Of a DNA stretch of 64,000 nucleotides, positions 22,737 through 31,831 are shown one piece after another (position 1 is the stretch's first letter; every line of letters starts with the position of its first letter). Origin of the DNA: an uncultured Lachnospiraceae bacterium. Lineage in GTDB: Bacteria > Bacillota > Clostridia > Lachnospirales > Lachnospiraceae. Under the pieces are notes generated by a model. That model was not told where the DNA came from, did not search any database, and was given only the letters and a program-made list of their open reading frames with translations. The position numbers and the translations under genes were made by a program. Location: the NCBI GenBank assembly GCA_910583615.1, contig CAJTXP010000006.1, positions 68,421 to 132,420 of the forward strand. The letters are read 5' to 3'.

Positions 22737-24575
22737 ATGAAAAGAAAAACCGAATTGATCTTACGATATTTTCACGGCTCCAAACGGTATTTCCTGTGCG
22801 CGGTGGCGGCTTCTTTTCTGACCACGGCCCTCAATGCGGTGACGCCGCAGATCTTCCGTTTCGGCATTGACAAGGTGCTGGGGGGCGGCGGATATCCGTA
22901 TCTGAGAGAACACCTCTTTGTGCTGTCCCTGGCTGTTGTAGCGGTGGCCGTGCTGTCGGGGATATTTATGTTCCTGACCAGAACCTGCACCGCCCGGGCG
23001 GGGGAGAATTTCGCCAGGAATCTCAGGGACGCCCTGTTTTCCCATGTGCAGCGGCTTCCCATGAGCTGGCATGACAAGAATCAGACCGGCGATATTATCC
23101 AACGTTGTACGTCGGATGTGGAGGTGATCCGGAATTTTGTGGTGACGCAGCTTCTGGAAGTATTCCGGACCGTGTTCCTGGTGGGGATTTCCTTTGCCAT
23201 GATGGTGTCCATGAACCGGAAGCTGGCCCTCATCGTGCTGCTTTTTGTGCCGGTGGTGGTAGTCTATTCAGCGGTGTTCTATCGGCTGATTGCCAGGCGG
23301 TTTACGGATGCGGATGAGGCGGAGGGAGAGCTGTCCACGGTGGTGCAGGAGAACGCCACGGGCGTGCGGGTGGTGCGCGCTTTTGGACGGGAACAGTTCG
23401 AGATGAACCGCTTTCGGGAGAAGAACGAAGCGTTCGCCCGCCTGTGGATCCGCCTGGGGACCCTGTCCGGCCTCTACTGGGGCGTGGGGGATCTGATCAC
23501 GGGTCTGCAGGTGATGACGGTTATCGTGCTGGGAGCCATGGAAGCCGTTCACGGCAATCTGTCCGTGGGGGATTTTGTTGCGTTTGCCTCCTACAACACG
23601 GTACTGGTCTGGCCGGTTCGCGGTCTGGGAAGGATCCTGTCCGATATGAGCAAGGCCGGGGTGTCCTTTGAGCGCGTGGGCTACATCATCCATGGGGAGG
23701 AGGAAGCGTACGGCGGTCTGGAGAAGGAAGGGATGCCCGGCGGCGGGCAGGCAGAGGAAGCGGAACATGCAGAATGGTCCGGAGGAAAAAGAGCGGATGA
23801 TGCACATCCTGGCGGACAGAGTCCGTCTTTGCCGGATCGCATGGACATCGCTTTCTCCCATGTATCCTTCGCCTACGAGCAGGGCGAAAAGGTGCTCGAC
23901 GACGTATCCTTTATGATCCCGCAGGGATCGACCTTCGGTATCCTGGGCGGCACCGGCAGCGGAAAATCCACGGTCGTTCAGCTTCTGACCAGGCTCTATG
24001 AGCTGGAGGAAGGGACCATTACGCTGGGCGGGGTTGATATCCGAAAGCTCCCCCTTGCCTGGCTGCGCCGGCATGTGGGCATGGTGCTGCAGGAGCCCTT
24101 CCTCTACTCCCGGACCATCCGGGAAAATATCGCGGCTTCCAGGCCGGAGGCTTCCATGGAGGAGATCAGAAGCGCGGCCCGGACGGCCTGTGTGGACCGG
24201 TCCATCAGCAGTTTTGCAGATGGTTATGAGACGCTGGTCGGCGAGCGGGGCGTGACCCTCTCCGGCGGACAGAGACAGCGGGTGGCGATTGCACGGATGC
24301 TGCTTCAGAAGGCGCCGGTCATGGTTTTCGACGATTCTCTGTCCGCGGTAGACACCCGGACGGACCATGAGATCCGGAAGGCCCTGAAAGAACATCAGAA
24401 AGACGCCACGGTGATCCTGATCTCCCATCGGATCACGACTCTGATGGGAGCAGACCGGATTCTGGTTTTGAACCGGGGCAGGGTGGAAGAGACCGGAACC
24501 CATGAGGAACTGATTGCAAAAGACGGGATTTACCGACAGATTTATGAGATCCAGATGGACCGGGAGAAGAGGTGA
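22737..24575 (+). CDS. ABC exporter half-transporter A (degenerate ATP site)
   Basis: 612 residues: six transmembrane helices (about 20-300) fused to an ATPase domain. Walker A GGTGSGKST, signature LSGGQRQRVAIAR, and Walker B VMVFDDSLSAVD, where an Asp replaces the catalytic Glu. This is the degenerate-site partner of a heterodimeric exporter. A long Gly/Glu-rich linker (about residues 330-375) precedes the ATPase. With the next gene (6 nt gap) it forms a heterodimer expected to export drugs or peptides. The substrate is unknown. Confidence 0.9.
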   Translation: MKRKTELILRYFHGSKRYFLCAVAASFLTTALNAVTPQIFRFGIDKVLGGGGYPYLREHLFVLSLAVVAVAVLSGIFMFLTRTCTARAGENFARNLRDALFSHVQRLPMSWHDKNQTGDIIQRCTSDVEVIRNFVVTQLLEVFRTVFLVGISFAMMVSMNRKLALIVLLFVPVVVVYSAVFYRLIARRFTDADEAEGELSTVVQENATGVRVVRAFGREQFEMNRFREKNEAFARLWIRLGTLSGLYWGVGDLITGLQVMTVIVLGAMEAVHGNLSVGDFVAFASYNTVLVWPVRGLGRILSDMSKAGVSFERVGYIIHGEEEAYGGLEKEGMPGGGQAEEAEHAEWSGGKRADDAHPGGQSPSLPDRMDIAFSHVSFAYEQGEKVLDDVSFMIPQGSTFGILGGTGSGKSTVVQLLTRLYELEEGTITLGGVDIRKLPLAWLRRHVGMVLQEPFLYSRTIRENIAASRPEASMEEIRSAARTACVDRSISSFADGYETLVGERGVTLSGGQRQRVAIARMLLQKAPVMVFDDSLSAVDTRTDHEIRKALKEHQKDATVILISHRITTLMGADRILVLNRGRVEETGTHEELIAKDGIYRQIYEIQMDREKR

Positions 24576-24581
24576 GCGCAT

Positions 24582-26429
24582 ATGGCAGCATACGAAGAAC
24601 AGGAGTATAACAGACCGTTCAGTTTTCGGATCTGGGCGAAGATGGTTCCCTTTTTCAGGCCGTACAAAAAATATTTTCTCATTACTATGGGGCTGAATGT
24701 CTTTCTGGCGGCGGTGGATATCCTGGTGCCGCTGTTTCAGAGCTATGCCATCGATCATTTTATCACGCTGAATACGCTGGAGGGGATACGTCCCTTTACC
24801 GCAGTCTATGTGCTGATGATTGCTGCCCAGACGGTCAGCGTGTATTTTTCCGTCCATGCGGCCACGACCATCGAGATGAATCTGGGACGGGACCTGAAGC
24901 GGGCGCAGTTTGAGCATCTGCAGACCCTCTCTTTTTCCTACTATAATACAACGCCTGTGGGCTACATCCATGCCCGGGTCATGAGTGACACCCTGAAGAT
25001 CGCCACCATGGTGGCCTGGGGACTGGTGGATATGTTCTGGGCGTTCCTCTATGTGGTGACTGTGTTCGGCGTTATGTTCTTCCTGAATGCAGGGCTGGCT
25101 CTGATCATCATGCTGGTGGTGCCGGGGATCGCCCTTCTGACCGTGTATTTTCAGAACCAAATCCTCCGCTGGAACCGGAAGATCCGGAGGATCAATTCCC
25201 AGATCACCAGCGCCTACAACGAAGGGATCACCGGTGTCAGGACCTCCAAGAGCATGGTGATCGAAGAGGACAATGACCGGGAATTTTATAAAAAGACAAC
25301 CGAAATGCACCAGGCTTCCAGCCGTGCGGCGAAGCTGAACGCGGTCTATATTCCGATGATCCTTTTCTTCGGTTCTGTGGTTTCCGCCATTGTGCTGGCA
25401 AAAGGCGGCGGTCTGGTGCGGGAAGATCGGATGCAGCTTGGCACGCTGTCTGTATTTATTTCCTATGCAGTGGTGATCTTTGAGCCGATTCAGCAGCTGG
25501 CAAGGCTTCTGTCGGAGCTGATTTCCTGCCAGGCCAACATCGAGCGGGTGACGGATCTTCTGGAGCAGAAGCCCAATGTGGTGGACCGGGAGGACGTGAT
25601 CCGGCGGTACGGGGACGCTTTTACGGCAAAACGGGAGAACTGGGAGCGGATCCGGGGTGATGTGGTGTTCGAGGACGTGTCCTTTATGTATCCGGACGGG
25701 AAGGAATATGTGCTGGAGCATTTTAACCTCCATGTGCCCGCCGGGATGAACGTGGCCATCGTAGGAGAGACTGGCGCCGGGAAATCCACGCTGGTCAACC
25801 TGTTGGGGCGCTTCTTTGAACCGACGAAGGGCCGGATCCTCATCGACGGCGTGGATTACCGGGAGCGGTCCCAGCTCTGGCTGCACAGTCAGATGGGCTA
25901 TGTGCTTCAAAATCCCCACCTCTTCTCCGGCACGGTCCGGGAAAATATCCGCTACGGGCGGCTTGACGCCACCGACGAGGAGGTGGAAGCGGCCGCCAGA
26001 CAGGTTTCGGCGGACACTGTGGCGGCGAAGCTTCCGCAGGGGTATGAGAGCAACGTGGGAGAGAGCGGCGGCAGACTGTCCGTGGGAGAAAAGCAGCTGA
26101 TTTCCTTTGCCCGGGCGATCCTGGCGGATCCGGCGATCTTCGTGCTGGATGAAGCCACCTCATCCATCGACACCAGGACCGAACGGCTGATTCAGAATGC
26201 GGTGGAACATCTGCTGAAAGGCCATACGTCCTTTGTGATCGCCCACCGGCTCTCCACGATCCGGAAAGCAGATCTGATCCTGGTGGTAAAGGACGGGAAG
26301 ATCATCGAGCAGGGCACCCACCAGGAGCTGCTTGAGAAGAAAGGCTGCTATCAGGAACTGTATGAAAGACAGTTTGAAGAAGAGGCGGTCATGCGGGTGT
26401 TTGCAGGAGAGATGGGCGGACAGGGTTGA
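24582..26429 (+). CDS. ABC exporter half-transporter B (catalytic ATP site)
   Basis: 615 residues with six transmembrane helices and an ATPase domain. Walker A GETGAGKST, Walker B IFVLDEATSSID with the catalytic Glu, but the signature is RLSVGEKQL instead of LSGGQ. The non-canonical signature pairs with the Asp-bearing site of the partner, and the canonical signature of the partner pairs with this Glu, exactly the arrangement known for BmrCD/TM287-288-type exporters. It immediately precedes the first AAA/PD-(D/E)XK gene, 13 nt later. Confidence 0.9.
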   Translation: MAAYEEQEYNRPFSFRIWAKMVPFFRPYKKYFLITMGLNVFLAAVDILVPLFQSYAIDHFITLNTLEGIRPFTAVYVLMIAAQTVSVYFSVHAATTIEMNLGRDLKRAQFEHLQTLSFSYYNTTPVGYIHARVMSDTLKIATMVAWGLVDMFWAFLYVVTVFGVMFFLNAGLALIIMLVVPGIALLTVYFQNQILRWNRKIRRINSQITSAYNEGITGVRTSKSMVIEEDNDREFYKKTTEMHQASSRAAKLNAVYIPMILFFGSVVSAIVLAKGGGLVREDRMQLGTLSVFISYAVVIFEPIQQLARLLSELISCQANIERVTDLLEQKPNVVDREDVIRRYGDAFTAKRENWERIRGDVVFEDVSFMYPDGKEYVLEHFNLHVPAGMNVAIVGETGAGKSTLVNLLGRFFEPTKGRILIDGVDYRERSQLWLHSQMGYVLQNPHLFSGTVRENIRYGRLDATDEEVEAAARQVSADTVAAKLPQGYESNVGESGGRLSVGEKQLISFARAILADPAIFVLDEATSSIDTRTERLIQNAVEHLLKGHTSFVIAHRLSTIRKADLILVVKDGKIIEQGTHQELLEKKGCYQELYERQFEEEAVMRVFAGEMGGQG

Positions 26430-26442
26430 CGGAGGTGCTGTT

Positions 26443-28128
26443 GTGGCAAGAACGGTAGGGATCGGAATCCAGAGTTTTGAAAAACTGATACAAAATGGAT
26501 ATTTTTATATTGATAAAACAGATTTTATAAAAGAATGGTGGGAAAGCGGGGATGATGTAACGTTGATCACCCGTCCCCGCCGTTTTGGGAAAACCTTAAA
26601 TATGAATATGATGGAGCGGTTCTTTTCGGTGGCGTATGCGGGCCGGGGAGAAATTTTCGAAGGACTGTCCATATGGAAGGAGGAAAAGTACCGAAAACTT
26701 CAGGGAACCTGTCCGGTCATATTTTTGAGTTTCGCAGATATGAAAGCCAGTACCTTTTCCCTGGCAAGGGAGAAAATCTGTATGGCGATACAAAAACTGT
26801 ACAGCCGGTTTGACTTTCTGATGGCCGGCCGGACATTAAAAGAGGAAGAAAAAAATTTTTTCCGCAGGGTGTCTCTGGAAATGACGGATTCCACAGCAGC
26901 CGGTGCTTTGCGGGAACTTGCCTGTTATCTTTCCAGATATTATGGCAGGGATGTGATCATCCTGCTGGATGAATATGATACGCCGCTTCAGGAGGCATGG
27001 GTGTATGGCTACTGGAAGGAAATGTCAGAATTTATCAGAGGGCTGTTCAATTCGACTTTTAAGACGAATCCCTATCTGGAACGGGCGATTATGACCGGAA
27101 TTACGAGGGTCAGTAAGGAATCCATTTTTTCTGATTTAAATAATCTGGAAGTAGTGACTGCTACTTCGGAGAAATACGAAAGCTGCTTTGGTTTTACAGA
27201 AGAGGAGGTGTGGGAAGCTCTTCAGGAGTACGGGCTGTATGATCAGAGACAAAAGGTGAAAGACTGGTATGATGGTTTTACTTTTGGAAAAACGGAGGCG
27301 ATCTATAACCCCTGGTCTGTGATCAATTTTCTGGATAAAAAGCGGCTTTCCATGTACTGGGCCAATACCAGCAGCAACAGTCTGGTGAACCGGCTGATCC
27401 GAAGAGGCAGCCGGGAGATTAAAATGGAGATGGAAAATCTTCTAAAAGGCGGAGTGCTTCAAACCTGGATTGACGAGCAGATTATATTTGAGCAGCTGGA
27501 CAGCAGGACGGATGCGGTATGGAGCCTTCTGCTGGCAGGCGGTTATTTGAAAGTAAGGCGTTATCTGATGGATGAAGAGTGGGGACGGGATACGTATGAG
27601 CTGGCGCTGACGAACCGGGAGGTTCGGTTTTTGTTCGGTCAGATGATCGACGGATGGTTCCGGGATTTTGTACCGGAATATAATGATTTTGTGAAAGCAA
27701 TGCTGACGGGGGACAGAAAGGCCATGAATGGATACATGAATAAAGTGGCGATGGCGACCTTCAGTTATTTTGACAGCGGGATAAAGCCGTCAAAGGAGTC
27801 GGAACCGGAACGGTTTTACCATGGTTTTGTGCTGGGGCTGACCGTGGACCTGGCTGACCGGTATGTCATTACTTCAAACAGGGAAAGCGGTTATGGAAGA
27901 TATGATGTCGTTCTGGAGCCAAAGAGACAGGAAGACTGTGCGGTGATTATGGAATTTAAGGTTCGGGATCCGGGAGAGGAGAAGACGCTGGAGGAGACGG
28001 CAAAAGAGGCCTTGGCGCAGATCGAAAGAAAGAAATACGAGGCGGCTTTGACAGCAAAGGGGATTGCCCCCGGGCAGATACAGAAGTATGGCTTTGCATT
28101 TGAAGGGAAAACGGTTTTGATTCGGTAA
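26443..28128 (+). CDS. AAA ATPase/PD-(D/E)XK nuclease-like protein (PDDEXK_9/DUF1703 family), tandem copy 1
   Basis: 561 residues starting at GTG 26443 with GGAGGT 7 nt upstream; the frame extends back into the ABC gene but that is not the start. N-terminal motif FYIDKTDFIKEW and Walker A-like RPRRFGKTLNMNM, Walker B-type VIILLDEYDTPL (about 180-192), conserved TNPYLERAIMTGITRVSKES, and C-terminal RYDVVLEPK...IMEFKV, a PD-(D/E)XK core. Family members are numerous in Bacteroidetes and Firmicutes and of unknown function. The next gene is a close paralogue, 28 nt downstream. Confidence 0.85.
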   Translation: MARTVGIGIQSFEKLIQNGYFYIDKTDFIKEWWESGDDVTLITRPRRFGKTLNMNMMERFFSVAYAGRGEIFEGLSIWKEEKYRKLQGTCPVIFLSFADMKASTFSLAREKICMAIQKLYSRFDFLMAGRTLKEEEKNFFRRVSLEMTDSTAAGALRELACYLSRYYGRDVIILLDEYDTPLQEAWVYGYWKEMSEFIRGLFNSTFKTNPYLERAIMTGITRVSKESIFSDLNNLEVVTATSEKYESCFGFTEEEVWEALQEYGLYDQRQKVKDWYDGFTFGKTEAIYNPWSVINFLDKKRLSMYWANTSSNSLVNRLIRRGSREIKMEMENLLKGGVLQTWIDEQIIFEQLDSRTDAVWSLLLAGGYLKVRRYLMDEEWGRDTYELALTNREVRFLFGQMIDGWFRDFVPEYNDFVKAMLTGDRKAMNGYMNKVAMATFSYFDSGIKPSKESEPERFYHGFVLGLTVDLADRYVITSNRESGYGRYDVVLEPKRQEDCAVIMEFKVRDPGEEKTLEETAKEALAQIERKKYEAALTAKGIAPGQIQKYGFAFEGKTVLIR

Positions 28129-28155
28129 ATAAAAAGAAAGGGCAAAGGTGGAAGG

Positions 28156-29856
28156 ATGGCAAGAGTCACAGGAATCGGACATCAGGATTTCGGATATGTG
28201 ATCACAAATGATATTTTTTATGTGGACAAGACCGCGTTTATCAAGGAGTGGTGGGAGAACCACGATGCGGTAACGCTGATCACCCGCCCCCGGCGCTTTG
28301 GAAAGACTCTGAATATGAGCATGCTGGAATATTTCTTTTCTAACGCTTATGAGGGCAGAGGCGATCTTTTTGAAGGTCTGTTCATATGGAAAGAGGAGCG
28401 ATACCGGAAACTACAGGGGACATACCCTGTGATCAGTCTGTCCTTTGCGGAGGTCAAGAGAAAAGATTACCAGTCCACGGTTCAGCGGATCAATCAGATT
28501 CTGACGGATCTGTACCGGGAATATGCATTTTTGCTGCAGGGGGATCTGCTCCTGGAGGAGGAAAAGGCAGAATACCGGCAGATTTCCATGGATATGCCCG
28601 AGGTGGTGGCTGGAAGAGCGCTCCATAAGCTGTCCGAATATCTGTACCGATACTATGGGAAAAAGGTTCTCATCCTGCTGGACGAATATGATACACCGCT
28701 GCAGGAAGCCTGGGGAAACGGGTACTGGGAAGATCTGGTGACATTTATCAGGGATATGTTCAATGCCACATTTAAGACCAACCCGTATCTGGAGCGTGCG
28801 GTCATGACCGGGATTACGAGGGTCAGTAAGGAATCCATTTTTTCGGATCTGAATCATCTGACCGTCGTGACCTCTACATCGGATTTGTATGCGGAAAGTT
28901 TTGGCTTTACGGAGTCAGAGGTGTATACTGCGCTGAAAGAATATTTGCTGGAAGATCAGATGTCAAATGTGAAGATATGGTATGACGGTTTTGTATTTGG
29001 AGCGCATAGGGATATTTATAATCCCTGGTCGATTATCAATTATTTGAAAAACGGGCGGTTCTCCACATACTGGGCAAATACCAGCAGCAACAGCCTGGCA
29101 GGAAAGCTGATTCAGAGAGGAAGCTCCGAGGTGAAAAAGACCATGGAGGAGCTTCTGCGCGGGAAGAGCTTCTGCACGCAGATTGATGAGCAGATCGTGT
29201 TCAGCCAGCTGGATACGATGGAAAGCGCAGTCTGGAGCTTTTTACTGGCCGGCGGTTATCTGCGGGTGGAACATGTCTCTGTGGATGAATGGGGAGAGGG
29301 CGTCTATGAGCTTACGCTGACGAACCGGGAGGTCCGCCTGATGTTCCGGGGGATGATCGACCGATGGTTCCGGCAGTTTACACCGGCGTACAATGATTTT
29401 CTGCGTGCGCTGCTTCTGGGGGATCTGGAGGCCATGAATCTGTATATGAACCGGGTATCGCTGGCTGTCTTCAGTCATTTTGATACGGGAGTGCAGCCTT
29501 CCGAATCAGAACCGGAGCGGTTCTATCACGGTTTCGTTCTGGGGCTTCTGGTGGACCTGGAAGACCGGTATACGGTGTTATCCAACCGGGAGAGCGGTTT
29601 TGGCAGGTATGATGTGATGCTGGAACCGAAAAGGGAAGAGGAGGATGCGGTCCTTCTGGAATTTAAGGTCAGAAATCCAGGAAAAGAAAAAAGTTTGGAA
29701 GAGACCGTTCAGAATGCGCTGGCACAGATCGAAGAGAAACAATATGCGGCGTCTCTGGAGGCAAAGGGCATACCGGCCGGGCGGATTCGGCGGTACGGGT
29801 TCGCGTTTGAAGGAAAGAAGGTGCTGATCGGTCAGGGCGGAATCGGATGCTTCTGA
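28156..29856 (+). CDS. AAA ATPase/PD-(D/E)XK nuclease-like protein (PDDEXK_9/DUF1703 family), tandem copy 2
   Basis: 566 residues from ATG 28156 (GGTGGAAGG upstream). Motifs repeat those of the preceding gene: FYVDKTAFIKEW, RPRRFGKTLNMSM, VLILLDEYDTPL, TNPYLERAVMTGITRVSKES, and RYDVMLEPKREEEDAVLLEFKV. Long stretches match copy 1, so this is a tandem duplication with moderate divergence. Differences are spread through the sequence, which suggests an older duplication kept by selection. A third, more distant copy lies at 45843-47549 on the minus strand. Confidence 0.85.
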   Translation: MARVTGIGHQDFGYVITNDIFYVDKTAFIKEWWENHDAVTLITRPRRFGKTLNMSMLEYFFSNAYEGRGDLFEGLFIWKEERYRKLQGTYPVISLSFAEVKRKDYQSTVQRINQILTDLYREYAFLLQGDLLLEEEKAEYRQISMDMPEVVAGRALHKLSEYLYRYYGKKVLILLDEYDTPLQEAWGNGYWEDLVTFIRDMFNATFKTNPYLERAVMTGITRVSKESIFSDLNHLTVVTSTSDLYAESFGFTESEVYTALKEYLLEDQMSNVKIWYDGFVFGAHRDIYNPWSIINYLKNGRFSTYWANTSSNSLAGKLIQRGSSEVKKTMEELLRGKSFCTQIDEQIVFSQLDTMESAVWSFLLAGGYLRVEHVSVDEWGEGVYELTLTNREVRLMFRGMIDRWFRQFTPAYNDFLRALLLGDLEAMNLYMNRVSLAVFSHFDTGVQPSESEPERFYHGFVLGLLVDLEDRYTVLSNRESGFGRYDVMLEPKREEEDAVLLEFKVRNPGKEKSLEETVQNALAQIEEKQYAASLEAKGIPAGRIRRYGFAFEGKKVLIGQGGIGCF

Positions 29857-29961
29857 TCAGATGGTTTCGATCTTTCCGGTGAGAGGAAAATCACAGGTGC
29901 GGATGGCAGAAAATCCAATGCATTCAAAAAATGCAGGAAACAAATAAGGAGGAACGACAGG

Positions 29962-30684
29962 ATGGATGCAAAAACGAAACAGATAGCAGAGCGGTTTCAC
30001 TGTCCGTATATGGTGTTCGAGGCAGGAAGCGAACCGGAGAAGCTGGAGCGGGCTTACATGGAGGCGCTGAAGGAAGGGAAGAGGGACGGTTTCTGGCCGG
30101 CGATCCTTCTGGTGGATGAGTATGTGGAAGAATGGCTGGGGATCGTTGCACAGGATGGTTACGATCGGGAGAAGGTCATCGCCGGCTGCGGTGACAACGG
30201 CAGAGAAATTCTGGCAGAACGCCTGGGAGAGTATCTGGAAGATTATGGAGAGGAGTCCCAAAGCGAACTGGTCGGACAGGAGACGGAAGGGGACGAGCTG
30301 CATCAATTTATCGGCTACTGTTCCTTTGACGACGGCACGCTGGCGGCAGATGCGCTGCTTCTGAAGCTTCCGGTCAAAAATCCGTGGGAAATCATCGGAT
30401 ATCTGCCCATGGGCGGCTGGAACGACTGTCCCGGAGCAGAGGATATGATCGCGGTCTGTAAATACTGGTACGAAAGATACCGCGCGGTTCCGGCGGTATT
30501 TACCCATGACGTGATGGAATTTTATGCACCCTATGGTCTGAACGGCGCGAACAGTCTGGAGGCTGCAAAGGAGCACTATGCTTTCTGCACCGATCGGGTG
30601 GATCAGGGGACCAGGACGTATACGATCTCAGAGCTGGCAGCAGGGCTTGCACATTCCACAGTCTGGTATTTCTGGTGGGATTAA
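29962..30684 (+). CDS. DUF4253-domain protein
   Basis: 240 residues starting after AGGAGG at ATG 29962. The C-terminal DUF4253 domain ends with the typical AHSTVWYFWWD after a PAVFTHDVMEFYAP segment; an acidic N-terminal part precedes it. The family is common in Firmicutes and Actinobacteria and its biochemical role is unknown; several family members occur beside toxin-immunity genes, so a protective role is only a guess. The gene follows the tandem AAA genes and precedes a graveyard of fragments; its stop overlaps the remnant PTS frame on the other strand. Confidence 0.7.
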   Translation: MDAKTKQIAERFHCPYMVFEAGSEPEKLERAYMEALKEGKRDGFWPAILLVDEYVEEWLGIVAQDGYDREKVIAGCGDNGREILAERLGEYLEDYGEESQSELVGQETEGDELHQFIGYCSFDDGTLAADALLLKLPVKNPWEIIGYLPMGGWNDCPGAEDMIAVCKYWYERYRAVPAVFTHDVMEFYAPYGLNGANSLEAAKEHYAFCTDRVDQGTRTYTISELAAGLAHSTVWYFWWD

Positions 30685-30815
30685 GAGGAAACCTGTCCCT
30701 CAGGACGGATCGCAATCCCGTCTCCCAGCGCCTTTGATGAAAAGACCGGGTCCGCCACCTCCGAAACCGGGATCACCTGTCCCGACACGATGGCCCTCAG
30801 CTCTTTTACCGGTTC
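30681..30815 (-). pseudogene. Fragment of a glucose-type PTS EIIA domain
   Basis: On the minus strand the frame reads LRAIVSGQVIPVSEVADPVF then SSKALGDGIAIRPEGQVSS to a stop. The pattern V-S-G-x-V-I-P-x-x-E-V-x-D-x-V-F-S and L-G-D-G-I-A-I-x-P is that of the N-terminal part of EIIA(Glc)-type proteins. The catalytic His region and both ends are missing, so it is a dead fragment. Confidence 0.65.
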
Positions 30816-31412
30816 CAGTCTACCATCACTTTTCAGATCAGACAGCTGGAACAGGAATTATCCGTCCGGCTTTTTGAGAAAACAGGGCGCAGAATGGTCC
30901 TGACGAAAGCCGGAGAGCATCTTGTTCCATACGTGGATGAAGTGTTGTGCTCTCTGGAAAAACTGCGTTCTTTTGAAAATGATCTGTCCAAATGCAGGGA
31001 AGATCTGCAGATCGGCGTGGGAGAGACGCTGCTGTGCTATCAGCTGCCCGGCATCCTGAGAGAATTTCACCGCCGGGCGCCGAACGCACGTCTGTTTCTT
31101 CGTTCCATGAACTGCTTCGATATTCGTGATGAGCTGTGCAGCGGTACCCTGGATCTGGGACTGCTCTATGAAGATGTGGGAGGATTCAACGATCATCTTG
31201 TATCCTGTTTCTTCGGAAAATATCCCCTTGTACTGGTGGCTGCTCCTGAAGTCCAAAAAGCCTGTCCTGATTTTATCACTCCCGACAGAGCCATCCCGGT
31301 TCCATTCATTATCAATGAATCTCAGTGCATTTTCCGGCTAATGTTCGAAGACTACCTCCGCCAGAAACGGATTACCCTGGACCATACGATCGAATTGTGG
31401 AGCATCCCCAAA
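30816..31412 (+). pseudogene. Truncated LysR-family regulator
   Basis: Begins in mid-HTH (QSTITFQIRQLEQELSVRLF, then EKTGRRMVLTKAGEHL, a LysR winged-helix end) and continues through the effector-binding domain (LQIGVGETLLCYQLPGILRE, LDLGLLYED) to about ELWSIP, where LysE sequence takes over. Roughly 20 N-terminal residues and about 70 C-terminal residues are absent. The frame is open, but without start and C-terminus it is unlikely to work. Confidence 0.75.
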
Positions 31413-31690
31413 GCAGTTTTCTCTCCGGTGCGTTTCTGCAGTTTGTGAATCCAAAGATTTATATTTACTGTATCGTGTCTATGGAAGCTTATATTCTCCC
31501 GCACTATCAGGGGGAATGGACCGCGCTTCTCTTTTTCGCACTTCTTCTTGCGTTGATCGGTTTTATATTTACTTTGTGCTGGTCGTTGTTTGGGTCGGTA
31601 TTCAAGCTGCTTTTCTCCAGATATGCGAAAATTACGAACCTCATTATGGCGGGGCTTCTGATGTACTGTGCCGTATCGCTGTTCTTATGA
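31413..31690 (+). pseudogene. C-terminal fragment of a LysE-family exporter
   Basis: Reads GAFLQFVNPKIYIYCIVSME with following transmembrane segments (ALLFFALLLALIGFIFTLCW, LIMAGLLMYCAVSLFL), a LysE/RhtB C-terminal half. The N-terminal half is missing, replaced by the LysR fragment in another frame. LysR regulators often sit beside the LysE gene they control, so an internal deletion joined them. Confidence 0.7.
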
Positions 31691-31721
31691 GAAGTTTTTC
31701 CAAAACAGCAACGAATTTTTG

Positions 31722-31752
31722 AACTGCTGCGGAAACCAGTTCCGCAGCAGTT
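31722..31752. terminator. Hairpin between the LysE remnant and typA
   Basis: Perfect 13-bp stem AACTGCTGCGGAA/TTCCGCAGCAGTT, ACCAG loop, in the convergent gap. T-rich on the left for the minus-strand typA transcript. Confidence 0.75.
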
Positions 31753-31831
31753 GCATTTCACCAATCCATATGTTATGATAATCACGATATCTTTGGCTGA
31801 ACATTCCGGCCGGATTTTCCCAATGACAATT

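Noticed and set aside
23268..25919. 883-codon frame antisense to the ABC exporter pair
   Set aside because: Longest frame in the window but fully antisense to two genes with clear motifs; no family features.
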